Shown in pieces: positions 55,127-63,910 of a stretch of 64,000 nucleotides of DNA (position 1 is its first letter; every line of letters begins with the position of its first letter). The position numbers and the translations under genes were made by a program. The DNA is from DATARH01 sp963712835 (lineage in GTDB: Bacteria > Pseudomonadota > Alphaproteobacteria > ATCC43930 > CGMCC-115725). The DNA is taken from the NCBI GenBank assembly GCA_963712835.1, contig CAVQJJ010000002.1, positions 496,001 through 560,000 of the forward strand. Direction: 5' to 3'. Under the pieces are notes generated by a model. The model was not told where the DNA came from. It was given only the letters and a program-made list of their open reading frames with translations, and did no database searches.

Positions 55127-57172
55127 TTATCTCGGTGGTGGCGGCAATACGGTACCGACCGGGATCACCCCCCACGGGGATAAACTTGCCGGCGGGGTGA
55201 GCTGTACCGGCGCGGCGACCTGGCCAAAGAGCTGATCCATCGTCGTCCCGCCGGATGCCGACTGGAACGGCGCGCTGGGCAGCGGCCGGGTCGGCATGCG
55301 CTGGGTCGCCGCGAGCATGAAATTTTTCCACACCGGCGCGGGCAGCGTGCCGCCGGTGACTTTGTTCATTGGGGTGTTGTCGTCGTTGCCCATCCAGACG
55401 CCGGCGACAAGATCGGCGGTATAGCCGATGAACCAGGCATCCTTGTAGTCCTGGGTCGTCCCGGTTTTTCCCGCGGCCGGTCGCGGCAGCGCCGCCGCCT
55501 TGCCAGTGCCGTGCGAGATAACCCCGGCCAGCATCTCGTTCATCAGTCCGACTTCTTCCGACGGCACGACCTGGCCCGGCCCCGAACCGGCGCGGCGATA
55601 GATGACCTTGCCGCTGGTGTCGGTGATTTCCTCGATGCCGTAGGCCAGCACGCCGGTGCCGCCATTGGCGAAGGGCGCGTAGGCGGAGACCAGCTCCAAC
55701 AAGTTCACGTCGCTGGTGCCGAGCGCGAGGCTGGCGTCGTTGGCAAGGTCGGACGTGATGCCGAGCCGGTTCGCCACCGCGATCACCTGCGGAATGCCGG
55801 CGCGCTGTGCGACCTGGGCCGCGACGGTGTTGATCAACTCGGCGATCGCCTCGGCCACAGTGACGTCGCCGAGATAGCGGTTCGTGTAGTTGTGCGGCCG
55901 CCAATTGCCGATCTGGATGGGCCCGTCGGTGAAATGGTCGTCGGGTCGCAACCCGGCCTCGATCCCGGCGAGATAGACGAATGGCTTGAACGCCGAGCCG
56001 GGCTGGCGCTCGGCCTGGGTCGCGCGGTTGAACTGGCTTTCGTTATAGTCGCGGCCCCCGACCATCGCGCGCACCGCGCCGTCCGGCGTCATCGCGACCA
56101 GCGCGCCTTGGCTGACCGCGTCCTTGAGGCCGTCTTTTGCCAGCGCACCGCCGATCGCGTTCTCGGCGGCGCTCTGCATGCGCGGATCGAGGGTGGTGCG
56201 GACGGTCAGGTCGCGGTCGGCGGTGCCGGCGAAATCACGCACCTGATCGGCAATCCAATCGGCGAAGTAGCGCGCGCCCGGCTGAGCAAGCGCGACGCGG
56301 CTGAGTTCGCTGCCGGATTTTTCCGCCGCCGCCGCCTGCTGCTGGTCGATTGCGCCGGTCTCGACCATCAGGTCGAGCACCTGCGCCGCGCGCAGCGTGG
56401 TCTTGTTCTTGTCGCGGGTCGGGTTGAAGCGGGTCGGCGCCTTCAACAGCCCGGCGATCACCGCGCTCTCGTAAAGGTTCAGTTTGGCGGCGGATTTGCC
56501 GAAATAGCGATGCGCCGCGGCGTCCACCCCATAGGTGCCGGCGCCGAGATAGACGCGGTTGAGGTAGATTTCGAGGATCTGGTCCTTGGTGAACCGGTGC
56601 TCGAGCCAGAGCGCCAACAGCGCTTCGCGGATCTTGCGCGACAGGCTGCGCTCGGGGGTTAGAAAGATGGTCTTGGCGAGCTGCTGGGTGATCGTGCTGC
56701 CGCCCTGCACGACGTGCCCGGTGCGCAGATCGGTGAACGCGGCGCGAATCAGTCCGATCGGGTCGATGCCGAAATGTCTGTAGAAGCGGCGGTCTTCCGT
56801 CGCCACCACCGCCTTCGGCAGCCAGGGCGACATCTCCTTCAGGGTCAGCGGCTGGCCGAACAGATCGCCGAATGTGGCGATGATGCTGCCGTCCTCGGCC
56901 AGGATGGTGACGCTCGGCCGCCGCTCGGCGACAGTCAGCTGGTTGGTGTTCGGCAGGGTTAGCGCGAAATAGCCGATTGCCCCGCCGCCCAGGATCGCCG
57001 CCCACAAGATCAGCAGCAGCGCCAGATTCAACAAGCCGCCGAACCGGCGGCGGCCGCGACCACGCTTGGGTGGCCCGCCGCGTCCCGGAGGGGAACGGGA
57101 CTGACCCCGACCGCGCGTTGCGCCGTCGGGACGGCGTTCGCTCGGATCGACGCGCAGCGGCCGGTCAGCCAT
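55127..57172 (-). CDS. Class A penicillin-binding protein (glycosyltransferase/transpeptidase)
   Basis: A bifunctional peptidoglycan polymerase of 681 residues. A basic Gly/Arg/Pro-rich cytoplasmic tail (about 45 residues) precedes the membrane helix (GLLNLALLLILWAAILGGGA). The GT51 domain has the catalytic Glu in VVATEDRRFYRHFGIDP and GGSTITQQLAKTIFLT. The transpeptidase domain has S-x-x-K in RQPGSAFKPFVYL and K-T-G in AAGKTGTTQDYKDAW. At the place of the S-x-N motif the sequence reads AELINTVAAQ, so Ser is replaced by Leu. The tail is Pro-rich. It is shorter than E. coli PBP1a and lacks its OB domain. A GTG directly before the ATG is an alternative start. Confidence 0.92.
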   Translation of the reverse strand: MADRPLRVDPSERRPDGATRGRGQSRSPPGRGGPPKRGRGRRRFGGLLNLALLLILWAAILGGGAIGYFALTLPNTNQLTVAERRPSVTILAEDGSIIATFGDLFGQPLTLKEMSPWLPKAVVATEDRRFYRHFGIDPIGLIRAAFTDLRTGHVVQGGSTITQQLAKTIFLTPERSLSRKIREALLALWLEHRFTKDQILEIYLNRVYLGAGTYGVDAAAHRYFGKSAAKLNLYESAVIAGLLKAPTRFNPTRDKNKTTLRAAQVLDLMVETGAIDQQQAAAAEKSGSELSRVALAQPGARYFADWIADQVRDFAGTADRDLTVRTTLDPRMQSAAENAIGGALAKDGLKDAVSQGALVAMTPDGAVRAMVGGRDYNESQFNRATQAERQPGSAFKPFVYLAGIEAGLRPDDHFTDGPIQIGNWRPHNYTNRYLGDVTVAEAIAELINTVAAQVAQRAGIPQVIAVANRLGITSDLANDASLALGTSDVNLLELVSAYAPFANGGTGVLAYGIEEITDTSGKVIYRRAGSGPGQVVPSEEVGLMNEMLAGVISHGTGKAAALPRPAAGKTGTTQDYKDAWFIGYTADLVAGVWMGNDDNTPMNKVTGGTLPAPVWKNFMLAATQRMPTRPLPSAPFQSASGGTTMDQLFGQVAAPVQLTPPASLSPWGVIPVGTVLPPPPR

Positions 57173-57382
57173 CACCGCCTGCCGGAACGCAGCCAGCAGC
57201 CTCTTACCGCGCCCATCCCACGGACCCCCGAAGCGCCGTCAAACCGCCCAATCCTTGCGCATTATGCCGCAAACTGTGGCGGAGATTGGACGAATTTGCC
57301 GACGTCCCGCCGCAGCTCGGTAGGGAACCCGAGCGGCAACCGGCCCGTTGGAGCAGAAGAGCCCCTATTTCGCACGAGCGTC

Positions 57383-57694
57383 ATGCCGGTAAACGCATCC
57401 GAATCGAAACCCCTGATCCTGCCGCGGCTGGGCGGCATCATCGTCGGCGCGGCGATTGTCATTCCGGCGCTGCGGCTGCCGCTGATTCTTGGTTGCCTTG
57501 CCGCGCTAGCCAACGCGGCGTGGTCGCGCGGCCGGCAGGAAGAAGTGGTGCCCGAGACGCCGCCCGCCCGTGCGCGCCGAACCCGTGAGCGTCGCAGTGG
57601 CAACGACACCATCGCGGACACATCCGAAGACAGTTTTCCGGCGAGCGATCCGCCGTCCTGGACGCCGGTAACCGGCACCCGCACGCGGCATTGA
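57383..57694 (+). CDS. Small membrane protein with C-terminal SFPASDPPSW motif
   Basis: The 103-residue protein has one hydrophobic hairpin-length region (IIVGAAIVIPALRLPLILGC and LAALANAAW, about residues 16-45), a basic/proline linker (PPARARRTRERRS), and the tail DTIADTSEDSFPASDPPSWT. The E-D-S-F-P-A-S-D-P-P-S-W tail recurs at the C-terminus of small proteins in many soil alphaproteobacteria. Its role is unknown; it may be a protein-protein tag. An upstream in-frame ATG (57296) adds 29 unconserved-looking residues and was not chosen. Confidence 0.65.
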   Translation: MPVNASESKPLILPRLGGIIVGAAIVIPALRLPLILGCLAALANAAWSRGRQEEVVPETPPARARRTRERRSGNDTIADTSEDSFPASDPPSWTPVTGTRTRH

Positions 57695-57747
57695 GGCGCC
57701 AGGCAATTCCTGCTTAGGCTGCGGGCCTTTCTCGCTCGGGAGGCCCG

Positions 57748-59151
57748 ATGACCCGCGCCGCCGCGATCGCTGCATCGCAAGCCTATTTCGACGACGGCGG
57801 ATTTGCCGCCGATCTCGCTCGCCGTATCGCGATCCCGACCGAAAGTCAGGTCGAGGGCAGCAGCGGGGTGCTGCACGCTTATCTCGGCGACGAGATCGCG
57901 CCGGCGCTGAAGCGGCTCGGCTTCGAGAGCACGATCTTCAACAATCCCGTGCGCGGCGGGCCAATCCTCATCGCCGAGCGCCGCGAGGAGGGCGCGGCGA
58001 CGACCGTGCTCGGTTACGGCCACGGCGACGTGATCCGCGGGCTCGAGCCGCAATGGCGCGATGGCCTTTCGCCCTGGGCGCTTACCCGGCAGGGCGACCG
58101 GCTCTACGGCCGCGGCACCGCCGACAACAAGGGCCAGCATTCGATCAACATGGCCGCGCTCGAAACCGTGCTGAACACGCGCGGCCGGCTCGGCTTCAAC
58201 GCGATTTTGCTGCTGGAGACCGGCGAGGAGATCGGCTCGCCGGGCTTGCGCGAAATCTGCCGCGACGAAAAGGCGCGGCTCGCCGCCGACGTGCTGATCG
58301 CCTCGGACGGGCCGCGCCTCGCGCCGGAGCGGCCGACCATTTTCCTCGGCGCGCGCGGCGCGATGAATTTCGACCTCGTCGTCGACCTGCGCGAGGGCGG
58401 GCACCATTCGGGGAACTGGGGTGGTCTCCTCGCCAATCCCGGCATCATCCTGGCGCACGCGCTGGCGTCGATCACCAGCAACAGGGGCGCGATCAAAATC
58501 CCGGAATGGAAGCCGAGCCACATGCCGAACTCGGTGCGCATGGCGCTGGCCGACTGCCCAGTGGGAGTTTCTGGGGAAGGCGGCGAGGATGCGCCCGAGA
58601 TCGACCCCGATTGGGGCGAGCCGGGCCTTACCCCGAGCGAGAAGGTGTTCGGCTGGTGCAGCTTCGAGGTGCTGGCCTTCACGACCGGCAACCCCGAGAA
58701 CCCGGTAAACGCGATCCCGCCAAAAGCCACCGCGACCTGCCAGATCAGGTTTGTCGTCGGCGTCGACCCCGCGGAATTCATGCCGGCGCTGCGCCGCCAC
58801 CTCGACGCGCACGGCTTTCCGATGGTCAAGGTCGAGCCGTGGAAGAAAGCCTATTTTCCGGCGACCCGACTGGACCCCGACCATGACTGGGTGCGCTGGG
58901 CCGCGAAATCGATCGCCGAAACCACCGGCAAGCGGCCGGCGATCCTGCCCAATCTCGGCGGCTCGCTGCCCAACGATATTTTCGCCAACGATCTCGGCCT
59001 GCCGACCATCTGGGTCCCGCATTCCTACGCTGCGTGTTCGCAGCACGCCCCCAACGAGCACATGCTTGCCCCCGTCGCCCGCGAGGCGCTGGCCGTGATG
59101 ACCGGGATTTTTTGGGACCTCGGCGAAAAAGGCGTACCTACGCGCAATTGA
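57748..59151 (+). CDS. M20 family metallopeptidase
   Basis: The 467-residue zinc peptidase has the M20 metal ligands: His-x-Asp in LGYGHGDVIRGL, the bridging Asp in YGRGTADNKGQHSINM, the catalytic Glu pair in LLLETGEEIGSPGLRE and Asp in LIASDGPRLAP. A C-terminal His lies in APNEHMLAPV. The dimerisation/lid domain sits between about residues 205 and 345 (FDLVVDLREGGHHSGNWGGL). Likely a dipeptidase or an N-acyl-amino-acid deacylase in the cytoplasm. The probable selenoprotein gene follows after 37 bp on the same strand. Confidence 0.92.
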   Translation: MTRAAAIAASQAYFDDGGFAADLARRIAIPTESQVEGSSGVLHAYLGDEIAPALKRLGFESTIFNNPVRGGPILIAERREEGAATTVLGYGHGDVIRGLEPQWRDGLSPWALTRQGDRLYGRGTADNKGQHSINMAALETVLNTRGRLGFNAILLLETGEEIGSPGLREICRDEKARLAADVLIASDGPRLAPERPTIFLGARGAMNFDLVVDLREGGHHSGNWGGLLANPGIILAHALASITSNRGAIKIPEWKPSHMPNSVRMALADCPVGVSGEGGEDAPEIDPDWGEPGLTPSEKVFGWCSFEVLAFTTGNPENPVNAIPPKATATCQIRFVVGVDPAEFMPALRRHLDAHGFPMVKVEPWKKAYFPATRLDPDHDWVRWAAKSIAETTGKRPAILPNLGGSLPNDIFANDLGLPTIWVPHSYAACSQHAPNEHMLAPVAREALAVMTGIFWDLGEKGVPTRN

Positions 59152-59188
59152 ATGGTCTACACTAGCGGCAGTCGGACAAGGAGTTGGT

Positions 59189-60469
59189 ATGCGTCTCGAA
59201 AAACTGCCGCCGGACTACGCCAAGCGTCTGTCCGATCTCGAATGCCCTGATTTCACGACCCGGCCCTGGGTCGAGGGGCCGCCGCTGAAGGAACGGCGCG
59301 TGGCGATCGTCTCGTCGGCCGGGTTGACGGTGCGCGGCGACCGGGTGTTCCGCGGCCGCGACGCCGATTATCGCGCGATCCCCAGCACGACCCGGCCCAA
59401 CGACCTACTGTGCAGCCACATCTCGATCAATTTCGATCGCAACGGCTTCCAGGAAGACTGGAACGTCGTCTTTCCGCTCGACCGGCTCAATGAGCTGGCG
59501 GCGGAAGGGACGATCGGCTCGGTCGCGGCCACGCACTACTCGTTTATGGGCGCGACCGACCCGGTGCAGATGGTCGACGGCGCCAAGGAAGTCGCCGGCA
59601 GGCTCAAGACCGACAACGTAAGCGCGGTTCTGCTCACCTCGGTTTGACCGCTCTGCACGCGCGCCGTGAGCGCGCTGGGGCATTATCTCGAGGAAGAGGG
59701 GATTGCATCGATCGCGATCGCGCTGATCCGGCCGCAGGCGGAGAAGACACGGCCGCCGCGCGCGCTCTGGGTGCCGTTCGAGCTCGGGCGGCCAATCGGG
59801 CCGCCGAGCGACAAGGCGTTTCAAAAGCGGGTGATCCTCGCGGCGCTCGATATGCTGGTCGAGGGCGGCGGCCCGGTTCGCATCAAGGATTTTCCCGACG
59901 ATGATCCGCGCGAGGCGTCCGATCCCGCGTGGCAAGCGCCGGCTTACCCCCACCCCGACGCTCCCCCGCTTGCGGGGGACGGAGCGTCTGTTGCCGGCTC
60001 CCTGAATTCTCTCTCCCCGGCAAGCGGGGGAGGGTCGGGGTGGGGGCTCGGCTCCATTCTTGCGGAGCAGGTTGAAGCGGAGTTGCGCGCCTTGGCGCCG
60101 GCTTATGCCGCGTCATGTGTACGGCACGAGCGCAGCACCGTGGGACTGTTGGGTCTGCCGCCCGCGGCTTGCGGCGAGTATCTCGCGGCGTGGCTGCGCG
60201 GCGAGCGGCCGGAGAGTCCGATCGCCGATATGTCCCCGGCATTGGCGCTGCGCTTTGCGCTCGACGACCTCAAGGCATTCGCGCTCGAGGCGGCGCTGTC
60301 GCCCGGCACGAGGCCGTCGAGCCGGCAACTCGGCGACTGGCTGTGGAACGAGACTGCGCTGGGCACCGCGATCCAGGCGCTGCGCCGCGAGTTCCTTGCC
60401 GGCGATGACGAGCGGTTGAAGCAGCTGGCATTCTTTTTCGTGCCCGCCCTGCGGGTTTCGCCGGGATGA
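59189..60469 (+). CDS. Probable selenoprotein B-family reductase (GrdB/PrdB-related), Sec at in-frame TGA 59645-59647
   Basis: One 426-residue protein if TGA at codon 153 is read as selenocysteine. Residues 1-152 match the N-terminal region of the glycine/betaine/sarcosine/proline reductase selenoprotein B family (RRVAIVSSAGLTVRGDRVF, the block SHISINFDRNGFQEDWNVVF, then THYSFMGATDP, and VSAVLLTSV just before the TGA). Directly after it comes U-P-L-C-T-R-A, equivalent to U-x-x-C-T of GrdB, then LGHYLEEEGIASIAIALIR and PPRALWVPFELGRPIGPPSD, which family members share. Both halves are in the same frame. The part after TGA alone could start only at GTG 59666 and would lose the redox motif. A SECIS-like hairpin follows the TGA. 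Residues about 254-289 are encoded by a palindromic repeat. No sel genes are in the window. Substrate unknown; a thiol/selenol redox role is inferred. Confidence 0.8.
59645..59682 (+). promoter_or_regulatory. SECIS-like hairpin directly after the in-frame TGA
   Basis: The upper stem GCGCGC (59659-59664) pairs with GCGCGC (59670-59675) around the loop CGUGA (59665-59669). Below an internal loop, UGC (59654-59656) pairs with GCA (59680-59682). The loop begins 17 nt after the UGA and has G in its first two positions. As I recall them, bacterial SECIS models ask for a loop 16-37 nt downstream with G near its start, so the fit is good. It overlaps codons 153-165 of the protein. Confidence 0.65.
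59947..60046. repeat. Palindromic repeat translated within the selenoprotein gene
   Basis: Perfect 12-bp inverted arms, CCCCCACCCCGA (59947-59958) and TCGGGGTGGGGG (60035-60046), enclose inner hairpins (CCCCCGC-TT-GCGGGGG and CCCC-GGCAAGC-GGGG). The element is read in frame as a low-complexity insert (PDAPPLAGDGASVAGSLNSL and the following Ser/Gly-rich stretch). It is the same design as the intergenic element at 24648. Confidence 0.75.
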
Positions 60470-60747
60470 TGCCTCCGGGCTGAGTTTCGAGCCGGGGGCT
60501 CTCAGCCCTCGGTGTTGGCCGGGCTCGGCATCGGCCGCGCGGTTTCCGGTCGGTGTGGCAATTTGCGCGAAATTCATTCGCCTAGCTTGGGGATGGCCGT
60601 CCCCATTTCTGCCATATCAAGAAATATGACAGGCGGTGAGCCGCCTCAACCGGTGCGCGTCAGCCTGTCAAAGGGGTGGTGGGGTAGTGCCGCATGGGCT
60701 GTCCTGCTGCGTCAGGCTTCGTTCAGACGGCATAGAAGAACCTTCGC

Positions 60748-62049
60748 ATGGTGCCAGCATCGACGGCTCGTCATGTCGCGCTCGACCTGATCGGCGTAGT
60801 GCTGGGGCGTGAGCGCCCGCTCGACGAGGCGATCGACGACAGCCCGGCGATGGCCAAATTGTCGCTGCGCGACCGCGCCTTTGCCCGGCTTCTGGTGGCC
60901 ACGGTGCTGCGCCGCCTTGGGCAGATCGATTCACTGATAGCCGATTGTCTCGCCAATCCGCTGCCGCCGCGGGCCGCGCAGGTGCATGACATCCTGCGGC
61001 TCGGCATCGCCCAGCTGCTGTTCCTCCATACGCCGCCGCACGCCGCGGTAGCGACCAGTGTCGATCTGGCGCAGAGCCGTGGCTTTCTTGCCCATAAGGG
61101 CCTTGTCAACGCGGTGCTGCGGCGTCTGAGCGTCGAAGGACCGGATCGTGTATCCCGGCATGACGCGGCGGCGCTCAATACGCCCCCTTGGTTGTGGCAA
61201 TCGTGGACGCGGCATTACGGAGAAGAGGTGGCGCGGGCCATCGCGGTTGCGCATCTGCGCGAAGCGCCGCTCGACCTGACCCTGCGCGCCAACGCGGACG
61301 GCTGGTGTGAAAGCCTCGCGGCGACGGTGCTGCCCACCGGTACGTTGCGCCGGCCCGGCGGCGGCGCGGTCTCGACGCTGCCGGGTTACAGTGAAGGCGC
61401 CTGGTGGGTCCAGGATGCCGCGGCAGCATTGCCGGCGCGACTGTTAGGCAATGTCGCCGGGCTCAATGTCGTCGATCTCTGCGCCGCCCCAGGCGGCAAG
61501 ACCGCGCAACTTGCCGATGCCGGCGCCTTTGTCACCGCGATCGACCGCTCCAGCCGGCGCCTCGAACGTTTGGTCGCCAATATGAGGCGGCTGTCCCTCC
61601 CGGCGGCGACCATCGCCGCCGACGCGCTGACCTGGCGGCCAGACCATCCGGTCGATGCGGTACTGCTTGATGCGCCGTGCTCGGCGACAGGAGCGATCCG
61701 CCGGCATCCCGACGTGCCGCATCTGAAGCGTCCCGCCGATGTCGCTCGATTGGCGACGATCCAGGATCGGCTGCTGCGTGCCGCGGTGGAGATGCTGCGG
61801 CCGGGTGGGATGCTGGTCTACTGCACGTGCTCGCTCGAAGCCGAGGAGGGACCGCAGCGGATCGACGGGTTGTTGCGCTCCGGCGCGCCCATCGAGCGGC
61901 GGCCGGTTTCTGCCGCGGAGCTTGAGGTGCCCGATGAGTGGATCACGCCGGATGGCGATTTGCGCACCCTGCCGTTCCACCTCGCGGAATATGACGGCAT
62001 TGACGGGTTCTATGCCGCGAGGTTCGTGAAGGTCGCGGCGGCGGCATAG
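60748..62049 (+). CDS. rsmB: 16S rRNA (cytosine-967-C5)-methyltransferase
   Basis: The 433 residues comprise a NusB-like RNA-binding N-domain (about residues 1-130, ARHVALDLIGVVLGRERPLD and DILRLGIAQLLFLHTPPHAA) and a SAM methyltransferase domain. The latter has motif I VVDLCAAPGGKTAQLADAGA, VLLDAPCSATGAIRRHPDV (with the T-P-C/A-P-C Cys) and the catalytic Cys in LVYCTCSLEAEEG. The N-terminal start is not supported by a strong ribosome-binding site. It is followed after 158 bp by a heparinase-family gene, the usual alphaproteobacterial pairing upstream of purH. Confidence 0.95.
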   Translation: MVPASTARHVALDLIGVVLGRERPLDEAIDDSPAMAKLSLRDRAFARLLVATVLRRLGQIDSLIADCLANPLPPRAAQVHDILRLGIAQLLFLHTPPHAAVATSVDLAQSRGFLAHKGLVNAVLRRLSVEGPDRVSRHDAAALNTPPWLWQSWTRHYGEEVARAIAVAHLREAPLDLTLRANADGWCESLAATVLPTGTLRRPGGGAVSTLPGYSEGAWWVQDAAAALPARLLGNVAGLNVVDLCAAPGGKTAQLADAGAFVTAIDRSSRRLERLVANMRRLSLPAATIAADALTWRPDHPVDAVLLDAPCSATGAIRRHPDVPHLKRPADVARLATIQDRLLRAAVEMLRPGGMLVYCTCSLEAEEGPQRIDGLLRSGAPIERRPVSAAELEVPDEWITPDGDLRTLPFHLAEYDGIDGFYAARFVKVAAAA

Positions 62050-62207
62050 AGAACTGTCGCTCCGCAACAGCCGCGTCCGCCAGTTGCTTGCGGGTTCACT
62101 ATTTCCTTGATACGAAACGACATGCAGTCCGCCGGGGGAGCGGTCCGGCGCCGCGAAACTGATAGACCCGCCGCGGCGCCTCGCGGTCCCGCGGCTCAGG
62201 GCGTCGC

Positions 62208-63908
62208 ATGCGATCGCCGCTGAGCAAGCCGGCGGCGCGCTCCGAGCCGGCGGCACAGGGGCTGGCGGCCGAGACGCCGCCGTTGTTAACCAGGCTCCGC
62301 CGCGATGCGTTGCGCGGCTTTGCAGCGAGCCCATTTTACCGCCATACGCTGATTGGCCGGGTGCCGGCGGATTTGCGTCTCAGGGTCGGCGAACGTTGGC
62401 CGGGAGACGGGAAGCGCGGCGCCACGATCCTATCGGGTGAGATCGCCCTTGCCGGGCAGGTTGTGCGCAACCCGGTGCCGGTATGGTTCCCGCCCGAGGC
62501 CGGGGTCAATTGGCTTGCCGCCTGGCACGATTTCTCTTGGGTGGCGGATTTGCTGACCGTCGGCGGCGGCGCCCGCGATGCGGTGCGCGCGCTGGTGCAA
62601 AGCTGGTTGACCGACAACACCGGCTGGCACCCGATCGCCTGGCGCGCGGATGTGCTGGCGACCCGCATCTACACTTGGCTCGTCCATTTCGACGAGATCG
62701 CGAGCCGCGAGGCCGATCGGCTTCTCCGCCGCGCGATACTGGCGAGCCTCGCCGTGCAGCTGCGCCATCTGGCGCGAACCGCGGCGTGGGAGGAAACCGG
62801 TCCAGCGCGGTTGCGGGCGTTGAAAGGCCTGATCGCCGGCTTGGTCGCTTTCGGCCGCGGCGAGAAGCGCGTCATCCGCGCGCTGCGCGCGGTAGAGCAG
62901 GAGCTGCCGGCGCAAATCCTGCCCGACGGCGGCCATCGTTCGCGCAATCCATCGGTGCAGCTCGACGTGCTGCGCGATCTGGTGGATACCCGGGCGGCGT
63001 TGCGCGCCGGGCATATTGAAGTCCCAGCCGTTTTGCAGGATGCGATCGACCGTATGGCGCCAATGCTGAGGTTCTTTCGCCACGGTGACCGCAAGCTCGC
63101 GCTGTTCAACAACTCGATCGAAGAAGACGGCATCCTCGTCGACCTCGTGCTGACGCGGTCGGAGACCAAGGGGCGGGCGCCCGGTCAGGCGCCTCCTTCC
63201 GGCTATCTGCGAATGCAGGCCGCTCACAGCCTGGTGCTGGTCGACATCGGCAAGCCGCCGCCGCACGGCTTCGATGCGGCCGCGCATGCCGGCCCGCTCT
63301 CGTTCGAGATGAGCCAGGGACGCGAGCGCATTATCGTCAATTGCGGCGGGTATCGCGGCGCTAATCGCGCCTGGCGCCAGGTCGCGCGCTCGACGGCGGC
63401 GCATTCGGTGCTGGTGCTCGCTGACACCAACGCCGTCGAGATCGCCGATGACGGAACGCTTGGTCGGGCGCCGCCGGCTATCCGCTGCGAGCGCGCCGAG
63501 GAAGAGGGGGCGCAGTGGATCGCGGTCAGCCATGACGGCTATCGCCAGCGCTTCGGCATCCTCTACACCCGCGAGCTGTACCTAGCGGCGGATGGCGACG
63601 ATTTGCGTGGCGAGGACAAGCTGGCCGGACGTTCCGGCACGGCCTTTGCCGTGCGTTTTCATCTGCACCCCTTGGTCGACGCTCGCCTTGTGCAGGATGC
63701 GAGCGCGGTGCTGCTGCGGCTGCCGAGCGGCCTCGTTTGGCGGCTGCGCGCGACGGGGGCGGAACTGAGCCTCGCCGAAAGCATCTATCTCGGCTCCGGC
63801 GAGCTCAAGAAGACGCAGCAAATCGTGCTGAGCGGCACCACCGACGCCAATGGCGCCTCGGTGCGCTGGGCGATCCGGCGCGAGGGCCGCGCGGGCGAGT
63901 TGTCATAG
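62208..63908 (+). CDS. Heparinase II/III family protein
   Basis: The 566-residue protein has an N-terminal all-helical (alpha/alpha toroid) region with FHDFSWVADLLTVGG-type WHDFSWVADLL and HPIAWRADVLATRIYTWLVH, and a C-terminal beta-sandwich heparinase II/III domain starting near MQAAHSLVLVDIGKPPPHGF. The block AHAGPLSFEMSQGRERIIVN and the later HRDGYRQRFG-like HDGYRQRFGILYTRELYLA are family features. No signal peptide is evident, so it is probably cytoplasmic or peripherally associated. Relatives next to rsmB are assigned to polyuronate lysis only by homology; the substrate is unknown. Confidence 0.88.
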   Translation: MRSPLSKPAARSEPAAQGLAAETPPLLTRLRRDALRGFAASPFYRHTLIGRVPADLRLRVGERWPGDGKRGATILSGEIALAGQVVRNPVPVWFPPEAGVNWLAAWHDFSWVADLLTVGGGARDAVRALVQSWLTDNTGWHPIAWRADVLATRIYTWLVHFDEIASREADRLLRRAILASLAVQLRHLARTAAWEETGPARLRALKGLIAGLVAFGRGEKRVIRALRAVEQELPAQILPDGGHRSRNPSVQLDVLRDLVDTRAALRAGHIEVPAVLQDAIDRMAPMLRFFRHGDRKLALFNNSIEEDGILVDLVLTRSETKGRAPGQAPPSGYLRMQAAHSLVLVDIGKPPPHGFDAAAHAGPLSFEMSQGRERIIVNCGGYRGANRAWRQVARSTAAHSVLVLADTNAVEIADDGTLGRAPPAIRCERAEEEGAQWIAVSHDGYRQRFGILYTRELYLAADGDDLRGEDKLAGRSGTAFAVRFHLHPLVDARLVQDASAVLLRLPSGLVWRLRATGAELSLAESIYLGSGELKKTQQIVLSGTTDANGASVRWAIRREGRAGELS

Positions 63909-63910
63909 CC

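Noticed and set aside
59666..60469. A separate gene starting at GTG 59666
   Set aside because: The GTG lies in the loop of the SECIS-like hairpin, has no ribosome-binding site, and starting there would drop the conserved U-P-L-C-T motif. Reading through the TGA gives a full-length family member.
60512..60790. Open frame of 92 codons before rsmB
   Set aside because: It overlaps the rsmB start and has no protein-like pattern or homology.
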